Assembly (NCBI GenBank): GCA_965240325.2
Contig: OZ251225.1
Coordinates: 1,550,001-1,614,000, forward strand
Reading direction: 5' to 3'
Length of the DNA stretch: 64,000 nt
Source of the DNA: Rebecca billardiae RCC1528
Lineage: Eukaryota; Haptophyta
The position numbers and the translations under genes were made by a program. Shown piece by piece: positions 49,750-60,242 of this stretch. The first letter of the stretch is position 1. Every line of letters starts with the position of its first letter. The notes under the pieces were generated by a model that saw nothing but the letters and a program-made list of their open reading frames with translations, was not told the DNA's origin and made no database searches.

Positions 49750-50001
49750 GGCAACAAACCTGAATCAAAGATGCGCAAACGGCAATACAACTGACCCACA
49801 CTACGCGACGGCAATACAGCTGAACAAAGTAGTGGGCCATCATCCACGGCAATACACCTGACACAAGTATTCGACGTTGGCAACAAGATTGACACGTGAT
49901 TCCCAAACATGGAAAACGGCAATACACCTGACCACTGTAGTCAAAACGTGCGTTTGGCAATACACCTGACCACACTTTCCAAAACGGCAATACAGCTGAC
50001 A
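49750..50001 (+). repeat. eight spaced copies of a 16-bp motif (GGCAATACACCTGACC)
   Basis: Copies start at 49750, 49781, 49810, 49848, 49879, 49918, 49956 and 49986. Intervals are 31, 29, 38, 31, 39, 38 and 30 bp. The first and fifth copies are the most diverged (GGCAACAAACCTGAA, GGCAACAAGATTGACA). The spacers differ from each other, which resembles a binding-site array more than a simple minisatellite. A TA run follows at once. Confidence 0.8.
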
Positions 50002-50004
50002 TTA

Positions 50005-50010
<6 letters not shown>

Positions 50011-50085
<75 letters not shown>
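50011..50085. repeat. (TA)n microsatellite
   Basis: TA run with two AATATA interruptions, between the motif array and the 3' end of the pseudokinase gene. Confidence 0.95.
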
Positions 50086-50087
<2 letters not shown>

Positions 50088-50161
50088 CTATACGGTATCG
50101 TTCTACTATGGGTTGAGCTAGCTCGCTCTGACGCACGTACGACTAACGATGATGACGATCA

Positions 50162-52015
50162 TCACATGTCTGCAAATCGCGCCAGCTGCGACAGCAAACG
50201 CTGGACATGCAGCACAGCCTCCGGCTGAGTACCTGCGCCGTCCGCAGATGCCGATGGCTCTGCCGGCGCTCCCGCGGGCGCGCCCTCCGTGACCTGCTGC
50301 TTGGCGCGAGCGGCCTCTGCGGCGGCGCGCTGCTGCGAGCTCAGCTGCGCGCGCCATTGCATTGCCACCGTCCGGATGCCCGCGCGCACGGTGCGACTGG
50401 CGCTCCACGGTGGGCAGGCGCCGCCCGCCCCGCGCAGGCTGTGCACCAGGTGCCGCAGCGCGCTGACCGCGTCGAGGCCGCCGGCTGAGTCCGAGTTGCA
50501 GTGCTGCGCGGAGTGAGGCCCCGCGTCGCACGCTGAGAACGCGCTGCTGGCGAGCGTTCGGCCGATCGTCTCGCACGTGCACGGGAATTTGGCAAGCGCC
50601 GCCGCCGACTCGGCCACGCTCAGCGGCCCGTCGTCCGTGAGCGCAAGCGCTGGCGCGACGCTCAGGAGCGCGCTCACGCGCCGGTCGGCCACGCGCAGCC
50701 ACCGTTGCCGGAGCTGCCGCTGCTCGGCACTGTCGGGCTGCGCGTCGTCTGCAGGGTCTTCGTCTGCGCACGCCACGCCCAGGCCCTCCGCAGACTCGGC
50801 CCGCTCGGCGAGCAGCAGCGCCGGCCCGCCCACGAGCAGCGCGCGGAGCGCAAGAGCGGCGAGGGACGGGACGACACCCGCGCGCGCGGGCGGCGCTTGC
50901 CACGCGCGCGGCGGCTCTCGCGCGCCCTCCGCGCCCGCGCCGCCGTCGAGCCGCTCGAGCGCCATCGCCTCCCGCCAGAGCGCGATGCGCGCGTCGTCCT
51001 GCCGCGTGACCCCCTCCTCCGCGATCCGCTCGAAGCGGAACGGCTCGACGCGCGGGCAGAGCAGGTCGTACACATCCGCCTCCTCATATGCAGCGTGCGA
51101 CAGCGCCTGCGCGGCGCTCAGCCGGTGGCGGCTGTCGAACTGGAGGAGCCCGCGGATGAGCGAGACGAGCGGCTCGGGCACGCCCGCGAGCGTCGCGCCG
51201 AGCTGCGGCTCCGCGTCGCCCAGCGTCGCGCGCAGCTCCTCGAGGAACTCGAGCGCGCGCGGCAGCTCGACCACCTCGCACAGCGCGTCGCGCGCCGGCA
51301 GGCCGATCAGCGTCGGGATGAGCTTGAGCTCGTGCATCGGGTCTCGCGCGGGGAAGAGCACCTTCCTCGTGAGCATCTCGGCGAGCACGCAGCCGGTGGA
51401 CCACATGTCCGCCGGCGGTCCGTACGACGAGTTGCACACGAGCAGCTCCGGCGCGCGGTACCACCGCATCGTCGTGTACCCGTCGAGGTCGTGCTCGGCG
51501 GTGGCGGCGAGCTCGTCGACGTCCCGCGCACCGCGCAGCCCGGCGAGCGACACGTGGCACTCGGGGCTGACGAGTACGTGGAGCGGCGCGATATGGCCGT
51601 GCACGACGCCCGCGCCGTGCAGGGCGCGCAGCGCCGAGAACAGCTGGTAGCTCATGTACGCGACGTGCGCGGGCGAGAGCTCGGTCCTCGAGCGGATCAC
51701 GCGGTCGAGCGTGTACTGCACGTGGCCGCGCACGATGATCACGTGGTTCCACTCGCCGTGGGCGGCGGGCGGCGGGAGCAGCACGCGGCGCACGTTCGCA
51801 ATGTTGGGGTGCGAGCGGAAGTGCCGCAGCACGCGCACCTCGCGCACCATCTCCGCCGCGTCTGCGAGGTCTGCAAACGCAGTCTGCACGTGCTTGACCT
51901 GCACCTGCTCACCGCTCAGCTTGTCGCGAGCGCCGTAGCACTGGTGGGCGATCCGGCGGAACGACTCGTAGCGCCCGCGCAGCTGCGGATGGTCGCTGAC
52001 GTCGGTGATCGACAT
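50162..52015 (-). CDS. MAPK-like pseudokinase
   Basis: 617 residues from the ATG at 52015. The fold is clearly CMGC/MAPK: VREVRVLRHFRSHPNIANVR, LDRVIRSRTELSPAHVAYMS, YQLFSALRALHGAGVVHG, TTMRWYRAPELLVCNSSYGP, PADMWSTGCVLAEMLTRKVL, FPARDPMHEL. Catalytic residues are missing. The HRDLKPSN loop reads HGHIAPLH (about 139-146), so the catalytic Asp, Lys and Asn are lost. The DFG position reads GLR (VSLAGLRGAR). The glycine loop is degenerate. Only the VAIK-type Lys (VQVK, about 41) remains. A 270-residue Ala-rich C-terminal part follows the kinase fold (from about 350) and has no recognised domain. It presumably acts as a scaffold or allosteric partner in a MAPK pathway. No intron was detected. Confidence 0.85.
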   Translation of the reverse strand: MSITDVSDHPQLRGRYESFRRIAHQCYGARDKLSGEQVQVKHVQTAFADLADAAEMVREVRVLRHFRSHPNIANVRRVLLPPPAAHGEWNHVIIVRGHVQYTLDRVIRSRTELSPAHVAYMSYQLFSALRALHGAGVVHGHIAPLHVLVSPECHVSLAGLRGARDVDELAATAEHDLDGYTTMRWYRAPELLVCNSSYGPPADMWSTGCVLAEMLTRKVLFPARDPMHELKLIPTLIGLPARDALCEVVELPRALEFLEELRATLGDAEPQLGATLAGVPEPLVSLIRGLLQFDSRHRLSAAQALSHAAYEEADVYDLLCPRVEPFRFERIAEEGVTRQDDARIALWREAMALERLDGGAGAEGAREPPRAWQAPPARAGVVPSLAALALRALLVGGPALLLAERAESAEGLGVACADEDPADDAQPDSAEQRQLRQRWLRVADRRVSALLSVAPALALTDDGPLSVAESAAALAKFPCTCETIGRTLASSAFSACDAGPHSAQHCNSDSAGGLDAVSALRHLVHSLRGAGGACPPWSASRTVRAGIRTVAMQWRAQLSSQQRAAAEAARAKQQVTEGAPAGAPAEPSASADGAGTQPEAVLHVQRLLSQLARFADM

Positions 52016-52759
52016 CACTTCGAGTGGACGCACGCCGCAAGCCCGCGCTGGAGGGCGTGGGCGGATTGCCCTTGCGACGTCCACCCCAGCGGAGCGCGCA
52101 CGGCGGCCACCGGGTAATTCAGACGACGAAACTTCGTTGACGACTCATGACGAGTTGGTGAATTCAGCATGGAGTCGCCGCCCGTCGTGCGCCGGCTTGC
52201 ATGCGCCCTTGACGGGAAAGTTGGGCGCACAATCATTGGCCGGGCGACACTCGTGACGGCGGAGCCCTCTTGGCCCTGTCTCGCGTGGGAGCGCGCCCGC
52301 GCAGCCCGGGCGCCTTAGTGAGTCTCGCAGGTGCGCGGCCGCACGACCGAGTGTGCGTCGTTTGCTTCAGCGTGTCGGACGGCGTCGATCATGCCAAGTG
52401 AGTCAGATTGTTACTGCCTGGGTGGAGTGTGCACGTCGAAGCATGTAGCAACAGTCGTGCCGCCCAGGGAGGGCGGTGATGTGATGCTAGGCTGCTAGCA
52501 CGTAGTTCTGACAAGTCATGCCTCTCGACCCGAGCGTACAGCCCTGAGTCCGCGCCGGCCCCGCAGCCCGGGCTGACTGCACAGTGCACAGCCCTGAACA
52601 CAAGGGAAGGGGAACACGGGGTCCCGGATCGCGCGGGAATCGGCGCGCAGCCGCGCAACCGCCATAATCACTGCGTATGCTGATACATCACTGGTGCTGT
52701 GCCCGCTGCCCCGCTCTGGCATTCAGCACCGGGCGTACCGTCGTCGTCGTCGCGTCAAG
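52016..52759. other. intergenic, 5' side of the pseudokinase gene
   Basis: The pseudokinase frame is open a little upstream with a GTG only. Otherwise no gene or repeat is seen. Confidence 0.45.
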
Positions 52760-53070
52760 ACTAATTCTATGATTTAAAGACACAGGCACGAGGGCGCAGC
52801 TCTCCTGATTCGTCTGTAGTGGTACTGGTCGAAGCTTGCAGCAGTGGCAGTGGTGTGAGCGCGTTGATGTTGGTCCCCATGGCGGATGTCGTTGTTGTCG
52901 TCGTCCGGACGGACTAATTCTATGATTTAAAGACACAGGCACGAGGGCGCAGCTCTCCTGATTCGTCTGTAGTGGTACTGGTCGAAGCTTGCAAGTTGCA
53001 GCAGTTGCAGTGGTGTGAGCGCGTTGATGTTGGTCCCCATGGCGGATGTCGTTGTTGTCGTCGTCCGGAC
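52760..53070 (+). repeat. two tandem units of about 155 bp
   Basis: ACTAATTCTATGATTTAAAG through TTGTCGTCGTCCGGACG occurs twice head to tail (52760-52912 and 52913-53070), with a 6-bp length difference at GCAGCAG. It ends 175 bp upstream of the TPR-SAM start codon, so it may lie in that gene's promoter. Confidence 0.9.
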
Positions 53071-53245
53071 GTCGTCAGGCCCACCAGGAAGTGCATGGGT
53101 ACGAAATCAAAGGCGAGTGAGCATGTTGGCGTCGGCCAGGACTCTGACAAGAGTCGCGTCGTGCGTTTTGCATTTTCGTTGGCCGCCTGGGCACGCGATT
53201 TCAGATTGACGATCTGTTTCGCGTTGGGGCTCGGCGCGCGCCGCC

Positions 53246-55849
53246 ATGCACACCGCCCTCCCCGCGCGCGTGCCGTCCGCGTCCCGGCGGCGGCCGGCGA
53301 CTGCGATGCCGCAGCGGCAGAGCTCGCGGGCAGCCTCAAAGTCCATGTACGCCCCCGAGCCGCCCGTGGAGAAGCGCCCCGTCTCCGCCGGCCGGCTGCT
53401 CGAATACCAGAACCAGCTGAAGCAGCAGATGCTCAACCCGGGGGCGCAGACGGCGCAGCAGGGCGAGACGATGTTCCAGCTCACGCAGCTGGACATCGAG
53501 GCGCTGCCCGTGCTGCTCAAGCGCCGCGCGGAGGGCAACGACGACGCCGCGTCCGAGCCCGACAGCGTCCACGGCGCCGCGGCGTTTGTGCTGCAGGACT
53601 ACACGCGCGCCATCGAGGAGTGGAGCCGCGCACTCGAGGGCGACGTGAGCGTGCCGCGCGCGTGCTTCGTGCTGCGCCACCGCGGCGCGGCGTACGCGCA
53701 CCTCGGCCGGCTCGACCACGCCCTCAAGGACGTGGATAAGGCGCTGAGCTACCAGCCCACCTCGTTTGACGCGCTCGCGCTGCGCGCGGACATTGTCGAC
53801 CGGATGGGCGTCGACGCGCACATCGTGCTCGCGACGTACGCGCACGCGCTGCGCGAGGTGCCGAGCTCGACGCGCGTGCTCGCCAAGTTCGCGCTCGTCG
53901 CCGAGCGCGTCGAGGGCCACGCCGTGGCCAGCCAGATCGGCTGGCCCCTCGCGCTGCGCGAGCTCGCGCCGGGCACGGCGCCGGCGGTGCCCGCGGCCGG
54001 CGCGCCCACCGTCGAGGGCGTTCCTGGCTGCATGCTGTCGCTCAAGAGCTACGTGGCAGCGGAGGGCTCGACGCCGGCGCGCCCGGTGTACTGCGTGGCC
54101 GTGCGCCCGACGCGCGGCATGGTCGAGCTCTCGCTCGCCTGCTTCGCCTCGGAGACGTGGGGCACGGCGGATGTCCTCGCAATCTCGGCCGACGACGGCG
54201 GTGTGATTGGCGCCGGCGCCGCGGCCGGCAGTGCCGCCGCCGTGGTCGGCGCGGCGGGGTCGCCGGCGCGGCCAGCGAGCGCCGCGGCGGGGTACGCGCG
54301 GTCGTCGAGCACCGCGGCCACCGCGGCGAGCCTGCAGCACGCCGCGCTCGCCCGCGCCGCCAGCGCGCACGGCCGGCTCAGTCTCGTCAAATACGAGAAG
54401 GACGCGGGCGTGCTGATCCTGGTGTCAGTCCTGCTCGCCGAGGGCGGCCGGATCGAGGTGCTGAGCAACTCGTCGACGCGGGCGGACGCGCTGGCGCGCG
54501 CGCTGCTGCTGGAGCAGCCGCCCTCGTTCCGGCGCACCGACGACTTCGAGGTCTCGTGCTACGGCTGGCTCCCCAACGACGGCGCCGCCAGCCGCCGCTT
54601 CTGTACCGCGCTCGCGCACGCTCAGAAGCGGCACGATACCATCTTCCACCGCGCGCACCAGATCTCGGTCGAGCGCGCGTTCGGCGGCGGCGGGCGGCGG
54701 GGATCGCAGGTGGACGTGGGGGGCGAGGGCGAGGGCGACGAGCGCTCCACCCTCGCGCTCTCCACCGAGCGCGCGCGCGAGCTCACCGCGTGGCTCGTCG
54801 AGATCGGCCTCGAGCACCACGCGGCCGCGCTCATCCAGCGAGGCACGTCGCTCAACGCGCCGCTCGGCCTGTCCTCCGACGAGCTCGAGCTGATGGGCGT
54901 GCGCACGGAGGCGGAGCGGGTGCGGCTGGCGGAGCTGCACGCGGCGGCGGTGCAGCTGAAGGCGCTCAAGGCGCAGCTCAGCGCCGGCGAGCGCCGCGCC
55001 GAGCAGCTCATGCTGCGGCTCGACACCACGGAGACACGCGCAGAGACAGCCGAGCGCGACCTCGAGCGCGCGCACCGCGCGCTTCACGAGCTCACTGTCT
55101 CGCTCGAGCGCGAGCGGAACGAGTCGGCGGGGGCGCGCTCGCGGCTTGCGCACCACGAGGCGCGCGTGGCGACCGACGCGACGCGCAACCGCGAGCTCGA
55201 GCAGCGCGTGCACGACTTCCTCGCCGACGCCGGCCAGCTCGTCGACTCGACGAAAGACCTGCGCGGCACGCTGCGCGACACGTTTTACGACAACCGGCGG
55301 CAGCTCGAGGAGGCGACGGCAGAGTGTATCTCGAGGTTCACGGGCACGAGCGCGGGCGTGGCGCCGGAGAAGGCGCGCGAGGGCGGCGGCGGCGCGCTCC
55401 TCGGCGCGCAGCCTGCGCTCGGCCTGCGCCGCCCGTTCTCCACGCCGGCGCAGCAGCTCGTGGGCCGACCGACCGCCGGGGTCGCGGGCGTGGGCGCGCG
55501 GCACGGCGGACGCGCGCTCGACGGCGCGTGTTGCCAGGAGCCCAAGCCGGCGTCGCAGGGGGGCACGGCGCCGGGCCCGGCACGCGGCGCGGGGGGCGCG
55601 CCCAACCGGCCGCGCACCGCGTCCAGACCTCTCGCCAACGCGAGGCCTGCCTCGCCCTTCTCAGATGCGTCCACAATGGTCGCCGCGAGCGCGGCCAACG
55701 CGCGCGCGACCAAGCTTGGGATCCTGCCGGCCCAGCAGGGTGCCGCGTCAAGGCCGCGCTCGGCTGCGCTCGGTGCCGGGCGGAGCACGTCGTCCGGCGC
55801 AAGGCCGTCATCTGCGCTGCCGTCACGAGCGACGAGTCAACCGCGGTAG
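53246..55849 (+). CDS. TPR-SAM-coiled-coil protein
   Basis: 867 residues from the ATG at 53246 in a GCCGCC context. A basic N-terminus is followed by a linker with LLEYQNQLKQQML. TPR-like helices occupy residues about 105-215 (FVLQDYTRAIEEWSRALEGD, RHRGAAYAHLGRLDHALKDV, DKALSYQPTSFDALALRADI). A central domain of unknown type (about 250-500) follows. A SAM domain lies near 512-575 (LTAWLVEIGLEHHAAALIQR, LNAPLGLSSDELELMGVRTE), then a coiled coil (about 575-700) and a disordered Pro/Ala/Ser tail. TPR plus SAM plus coiled coil points to an adaptor or scaffold. The partner is unknown. A cytoskeletal or ciliary role is possible but not shown. No intron is needed. Confidence 0.75.
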   Translation: MHTALPARVPSASRRRPATAMPQRQSSRAASKSMYAPEPPVEKRPVSAGRLLEYQNQLKQQMLNPGAQTAQQGETMFQLTQLDIEALPVLLKRRAEGNDDAASEPDSVHGAAAFVLQDYTRAIEEWSRALEGDVSVPRACFVLRHRGAAYAHLGRLDHALKDVDKALSYQPTSFDALALRADIVDRMGVDAHIVLATYAHALREVPSSTRVLAKFALVAERVEGHAVASQIGWPLALRELAPGTAPAVPAAGAPTVEGVPGCMLSLKSYVAAEGSTPARPVYCVAVRPTRGMVELSLACFASETWGTADVLAISADDGGVIGAGAAAGSAAAVVGAAGSPARPASAAAGYARSSSTAATAASLQHAALARAASAHGRLSLVKYEKDAGVLILVSVLLAEGGRIEVLSNSSTRADALARALLLEQPPSFRRTDDFEVSCYGWLPNDGAASRRFCTALAHAQKRHDTIFHRAHQISVERAFGGGGRRGSQVDVGGEGEGDERSTLALSTERARELTAWLVEIGLEHHAAALIQRGTSLNAPLGLSSDELELMGVRTEAERVRLAELHAAAVQLKALKAQLSAGERRAEQLMLRLDTTETRAETAERDLERAHRALHELTVSLERERNESAGARSRLAHHEARVATDATRNRELEQRVHDFLADAGQLVDSTKDLRGTLRDTFYDNRRQLEEATAECISRFTGTSAGVAPEKAREGGGGALLGAQPALGLRRPFSTPAQQLVGRPTAGVAGVGARHGGRALDGACCQEPKPASQGGTAPGPARGAGGAPNRPRTASRPLANARPASPFSDASTMVAASAANARATKLGILPAQQGAASRPRSAALGAGRSTSSGARPSSALPSRATSQPR

Positions 55850-56085
55850 CTGGCATCGGTGACGAGCAACCCGGGGCTGACGTAGCAGTAAGGCATGAGC
55901 TGACGAGCTCCTCCCTGATCAGCCAATCAGCGCGTTAGTTGTACAGTTTACTATGATTTAACGTGCAGTAGGCCAGTAGCAATCAAACCGCATTACCCAC
56001 ACTGTTTTGACCAACTGGAACGGGCCGCGACCCCGGACCCGACGAGTCATCTACTCACCAACTCGGACGGGCACCACCTAACGTC

Positions 56086-57546
56086 ATGGTCGTGACTACC
56101 ACGACTGCGCCCAGGCCTTCTCCCGCGCCCAGGACACGTGTGAGTCCGGGACATGCACCGCCGCGGCCGATGGTGAGCGGTCCTCACACTCAGCTGGCAC
56201 TTCCGATCCTCCCGCCGGGCTTCACCGCGGCCGGTACCGCGTGCCCGCCGAGGCACGGCATCTTTGCTGGGGTGCCCCCCATGCCTTCTCCCGCGCCCGC
56301 GCCCGTTGCACGTCCCGAGGGACACGTACCGCCGCTGGGCATGGAGACCGCTACTCAGCATGCGCCCATGATCCCCGCGGCCTCCTTTACGGCCGGCGCC
56401 CCGTCGGTGATCGCCAGGCACGGGCCGTGGCACCTCGTCGCTAACATGCCCTCGCCGCAGCTGGCTGGGCCCGGCGTCAGCATTCTCGGCTCGAGTGGCA
56501 GCGCACATGTGGCGCGCCCCTCGTGGCCGCAGCTGCCGTTTCCGCCCACGCTCCCTGCCGCGCTGGACGTGTACGCTGCGCCAGACGTGCGCATCCGTTG
56601 GAGAGCGCGCGGCCACCACGTGCGCCGGCGAGATCGGGGGCGCGCCGAGCTCCTGACGCGGGCCTTCGGCCTGTACGCGCCGCCACCGGTGCGCGACGCC
56701 GATGCGAGCCTCCATGAGGCGGCGGGGCATCTCTGTGATCTGATCTGGGATGGCTCGCTGGTCCCCGTGCCGGCGAGCGCGCTCGCGGCCATGTCGGCGT
56801 GCCATGCGGCTGACGAGGCCGAACTGCGGCGCGTGACGAGCGAGCGCGATGCGGCGGTGACGGCGGCGAGGGCGTCCCAGTGTGCAGCCCCGGGGCCTCA
56901 GGGCGCACTTCTCGGTGGTGTTGGCGCCGAGCAGGCAATGTCGGCGCGCAAGCGCACGCGGGAGGAGGAGACGCAGACAGCAGGCTCCAAGCACCGGAGC
57001 TTCAGCTTGCTCGGCAGCCGGACGCAGAGATCGGTGCTCAAGCAGGCGCAGCCGCTGCTGCAGGAGCTGCAGGATCTGACCGGCGATGACCTCGCGAGCT
57101 TTCTCGGTCGCCTGGTCTCGTCAGGTAGGGCGAGCAAGCTCTTCCCCGAGGGTACGCGCGAGATGGCCAGGCGCTTCGCCGAGAAAATTGAGCCAGGCTC
57201 CGCGCTTGCCAAGGCCTTGCGGGTGAAGTTTGGCCGCAAGGCGGCGGCTGAGTCGGGCGCGCTCGCTGCTTCTCGCCCGCGCAGAGCGTGCGAGCAGGGC
57301 GGCCCGACGGCCGTCGGGCGCGCCGCTGCCCGACGCTCGGCGAGCGTCGCCGCCGCCGGCACTGATGCCAGGGGCAGGGGCGCCCGCTCGCCAGACGGCG
57401 GCCCGGAGAAAACGATCCCAAGCCCGGATCATGCTGCTGATGTGACGACTTGTGAGCAAGACGACGACTCTGACGACGAGGAGGAGTCCGATGACGAGGA
57501 GTCTGACGAGGAGGAGGACGAGGACGCTGGCGACGACTGTCCGTGA
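56086..57546 (+). CDS. hypothetical protein with acidic C-terminal tail
   Basis: 486 residues from the ATG at 56086. The first 170 residues are Pro-rich and disordered, with a repeated PSPAP/PP pattern. A short basic patch follows (RIRWRARGHHVRRRDRGR). A folded part (about 195-260: LLTRAFGLYAPPPV, LHEAAGHLCDLIWDGSLVPV, a helix with DEAELRRVTSERDAAVTAAR) comes next. A helical segment with LLQELQDLTGDDLASFLGRL and MARRFAEKIEPGSALAKALR lies near 325-385. The end is a D/E/S tract (DDDSDDEEESDDEESDEEED). Basic patch plus acidic tail is common in nuclear or chromatin proteins, but no family was recognised. Confidence 0.6.
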   Translation: MVVTTTTAPRPSPAPRTRVSPGHAPPRPMVSGPHTQLALPILPPGFTAAGTACPPRHGIFAGVPPMPSPAPAPVARPEGHVPPLGMETATQHAPMIPAASFTAGAPSVIARHGPWHLVANMPSPQLAGPGVSILGSSGSAHVARPSWPQLPFPPTLPAALDVYAAPDVRIRWRARGHHVRRRDRGRAELLTRAFGLYAPPPVRDADASLHEAAGHLCDLIWDGSLVPVPASALAAMSACHAADEAELRRVTSERDAAVTAARASQCAAPGPQGALLGGVGAEQAMSARKRTREEETQTAGSKHRSFSLLGSRTQRSVLKQAQPLLQELQDLTGDDLASFLGRLVSSGRASKLFPEGTREMARRFAEKIEPGSALAKALRVKFGRKAAAESGALAASRPRRACEQGGPTAVGRAAARRSASVAAAGTDARGRGARSPDGGPEKTIPSPDHAADVTTCEQDDDSDDEEESDDEESDEEEDEDAGDDCP

Positions 57547-60042
57547 CAGTACTCCGCCGACTGTAAGCGCGCGCAAGTTATCATAGTACTAGCAGCCGCA
57601 GGCGCAGCGGCTGTCACCGTACGCGGGTGGCGTCGCCGGCGGCGCCCGCCATTGGCATTACTCTCATTAGTAATTATTAGTTAGTAAATCATTCACAGTG
57701 AGGCCCGTGAGCTGACGACGGCCATCATGGACATGGTGACAGTGTAAACTAGTTACTTACCAAGAATGTGCTGCTCTACTGCTACTAGTCATCAGTGGCT
57801 CCGGCTCCGGTCCTGACCCCCCCAGCTCCGTTACGTCTTGGCTCCGAGCCGAAGTCAACCAAGCGGACCATGCAATTGCAGCAGAGTCCCTTCCGCCCCC
57901 CGATTGATGACTTCAACGACGAGAAATGTCGCGCGCATCCGACCACCGCTCCCAATAGGTTCAGAGGCGGCTCCGGTCACTGTCCGGGACGTCCAGCAGG
58001 GGTGCATTCAGACTCTCTGGGGGGGTCTGGGGGGGGCTCCCCCCAGCCGATCGAAGGACCAAATACGCCTCAATAAGTGAATAAGGCCCCAACTCGCCAG
58101 AATTCGCATAGCAGACCGTGTTCGCTGGTGTTGGCTGAGGGCTGAGTCGTGCGGCGTCGGCTCTGCGCCGAGCGGCCATGACGCATTACACACAGCCCCG
58201 ATATCGGCGCCTCCCTCGCGAGTCAAGACGTAGCGCAGTGCAGGATCGAGCAACGCATTGACCGCTGCGGCGCAGGCCGCCGCACCTCGTGGCGCGCTCG
58301 CGAACAAGCTCTGAGCAGCCAGCTGTGGCAGTCCTCTGAGGAGCTGCAGCCAAGCACGAGCTCGTGCGCATGCACGTGCCCGTACGAGCTGACGGCGCGG
58401 CCCGGGGCGCGAGCAGCTCGACGCCGACAAGCTCACGCGCACGCCCGCACCGCCGCGAGCTCAAGGCGCGGCCGCCGGCGCGAGCAGCTCGACGCGGACA
58501 GCGCGCAGCTTGCTCGAGTCGACGAGCAGCTTCTCGCCCATCGGTGACTCTCAGTGCACGAAGGTGCACCCGGGGCGCGAGCGCGACAGGGTGCCGCGGC
58601 CAACCAGCGGATGCGCCCGGATCAAGGCCTCCAAGACGTCTCATCTCCTCGCCCGCGTCCGCGGAACTCCATCGTGAGGGAGACCGGTCCGGGAGGCCAA
58701 AAAAAAGTTCAGCACGATGGAGTCCTCCGTGTTCGACTGTGACGACGCGTTCAAACGCGTCGAGGCGTGAGAAGACGTCGATTACTTCGATGAGGACTAC
58801 GTTACTTCGTCCGCCGCCCCGGAGATCTTTCGATTGGTACCCTCATCGCCCTCTGGCTCCCAGGGGTTCGTCTGAATGCACCCCCCCCCCCCCCCCGCCC
58901 CCCATAGGGTCACTGGACGTCCCTGTCACTACTCACTCCCTGATCCCGTGGCTGGAGCCCAGACTATATTTTTACTATGTGGTTACCCGTCCCTTACTCA
59001 TATTTCAGCACAGTCCGGGAGCGTTCCGGACACCTGTATACATATGCGAAATTATCACCCGGGCTGGGTATTTTAGTTAGAGAAAATAGAGTCTGAACCT
59101 ATTGGAGGTCGGGCTGAATGCTGATGATCCATCTGGCCGTAAATATCGTCCAAGGGACCGCCTGGGGTGGTCTAGGAGCTAGTGCAGATCATCAGAGGCA
59201 GCGATCCCGCCGATTGCAGTGTCAAGATGTAACGCTCCAGTGACCGGACTGGGGGGGGGGGGTGGACCGAAGCCGGAGCCCAGTCACGTACTCGGTCTCG
59301 TAGTCGACGTCGTTATATACTTGTAGCTACTTGTCAGCTAGTCGTAGAGTCGTAGCTAGACTCGGTGATTCCGACGATTCGGCGGACGGAATTAGATAGA
59401 TCGTCACATGATAACTCAGCTACATGTGGCCCACTGCGGGACACGGTGCCGCCAGCCGGTGCGCAGCGCGCAGGCGGCGGCAGGCCCGAGGCCACAGCCG
59501 TCCGAGCAGCGGCGTCATCAGCAAGTAAGCAAGCGGTTCATTCAGTAGAGTCATCTAGAGAGTGAGACTGCCGTGAGACTTAGAGTGACTCCGAGACTCA
59601 CTCGAGAGTGGAGAGTCCCGCCGCACGTCGTCGAGAGTGAGAGTCACGTCCGCGCCATGCTGGATTGATGACACTGCGCGCGCTAACTCTCCTGGCGGTC
59701 CTGGCCGCCACGCGGCCGATCAGATTCGGATTTCGGGGCGGCGCGTAAACTACAGGTAAACTGTCGCGCTATCATCGATAATTGTCTCGATTGCATCTGA
59801 CATACCGTCGCGCTGAAAATCTCATCGGGGTTACCAGATGTATCATGAGGACTCTGAGACGACGACATTGATGAATTATTGTCATTTGAGACGTAGTCTT
59901 AGACGACAAATTGAATTTGTCATTTGAGACATGACGGCGTCGTCCGACTGCATGTAATTCAAAGCTACATGTATACAAACATAGTTAGTAGTATAATATT
60001 AATTTAATGACTGACAATGCTGCTCACGGGCCCGGCGATATT
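57547..60042. other. long stretch without a supported gene
   Basis: Mixed composition. It contains C-only and G-only runs (58877-58893, about 59250-59262), a GGGGGG...CCCCCC fold near 58020-58045, GAGAGTGAG-type simple sequence (59540-59650) and an AT-rich zone after 59750. On the minus strand near 58200-58530 there is a weakly coding-like stretch (LLDPALRYVLTREGGADIGA) broken by stops, perhaps another decayed gene. Confidence 0.4.
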
Positions 60043-60168
60043 ATGGCCCGCGGTCGGCACGGGGCGGAGAGCGCATCGCGGCATGAGTGGGCGTGGATGG
60101 ACTCGGTGCCCCGGGTGGAGCCCGCAGCGCGGGCACTCATCATGTTTCAAAACTAAGATCTTTGATGA
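60043..60168 (+). mobile_element. Fam-B remnant B4 (5' end only)
   Basis: ATGGCCCGCGG, then a diverged GTGGAGCCCGCAGCGCGGGC and TTTCAAAACTAAGATCTTTG, matching the first 100 bp of B1-B3 with a central insertion. No 3' end was found. An AT-rich stretch and a Fam-D unit follow. Confidence 0.55.
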
Positions 60169-60242
60169 CCATTAATCGGACTATAATAATATATATTGTG
60201 ATAATATATATATAACGTGATTATAATATATATATATATATT

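Noticed and set aside
49750-50001. CRISPR-like array
   Set aside because: Repeats are only about 16 bp and degenerate, spacers are 13-23 bp, there are no cas genes and the DNA is eukaryotic. It is recorded as a spaced motif array.
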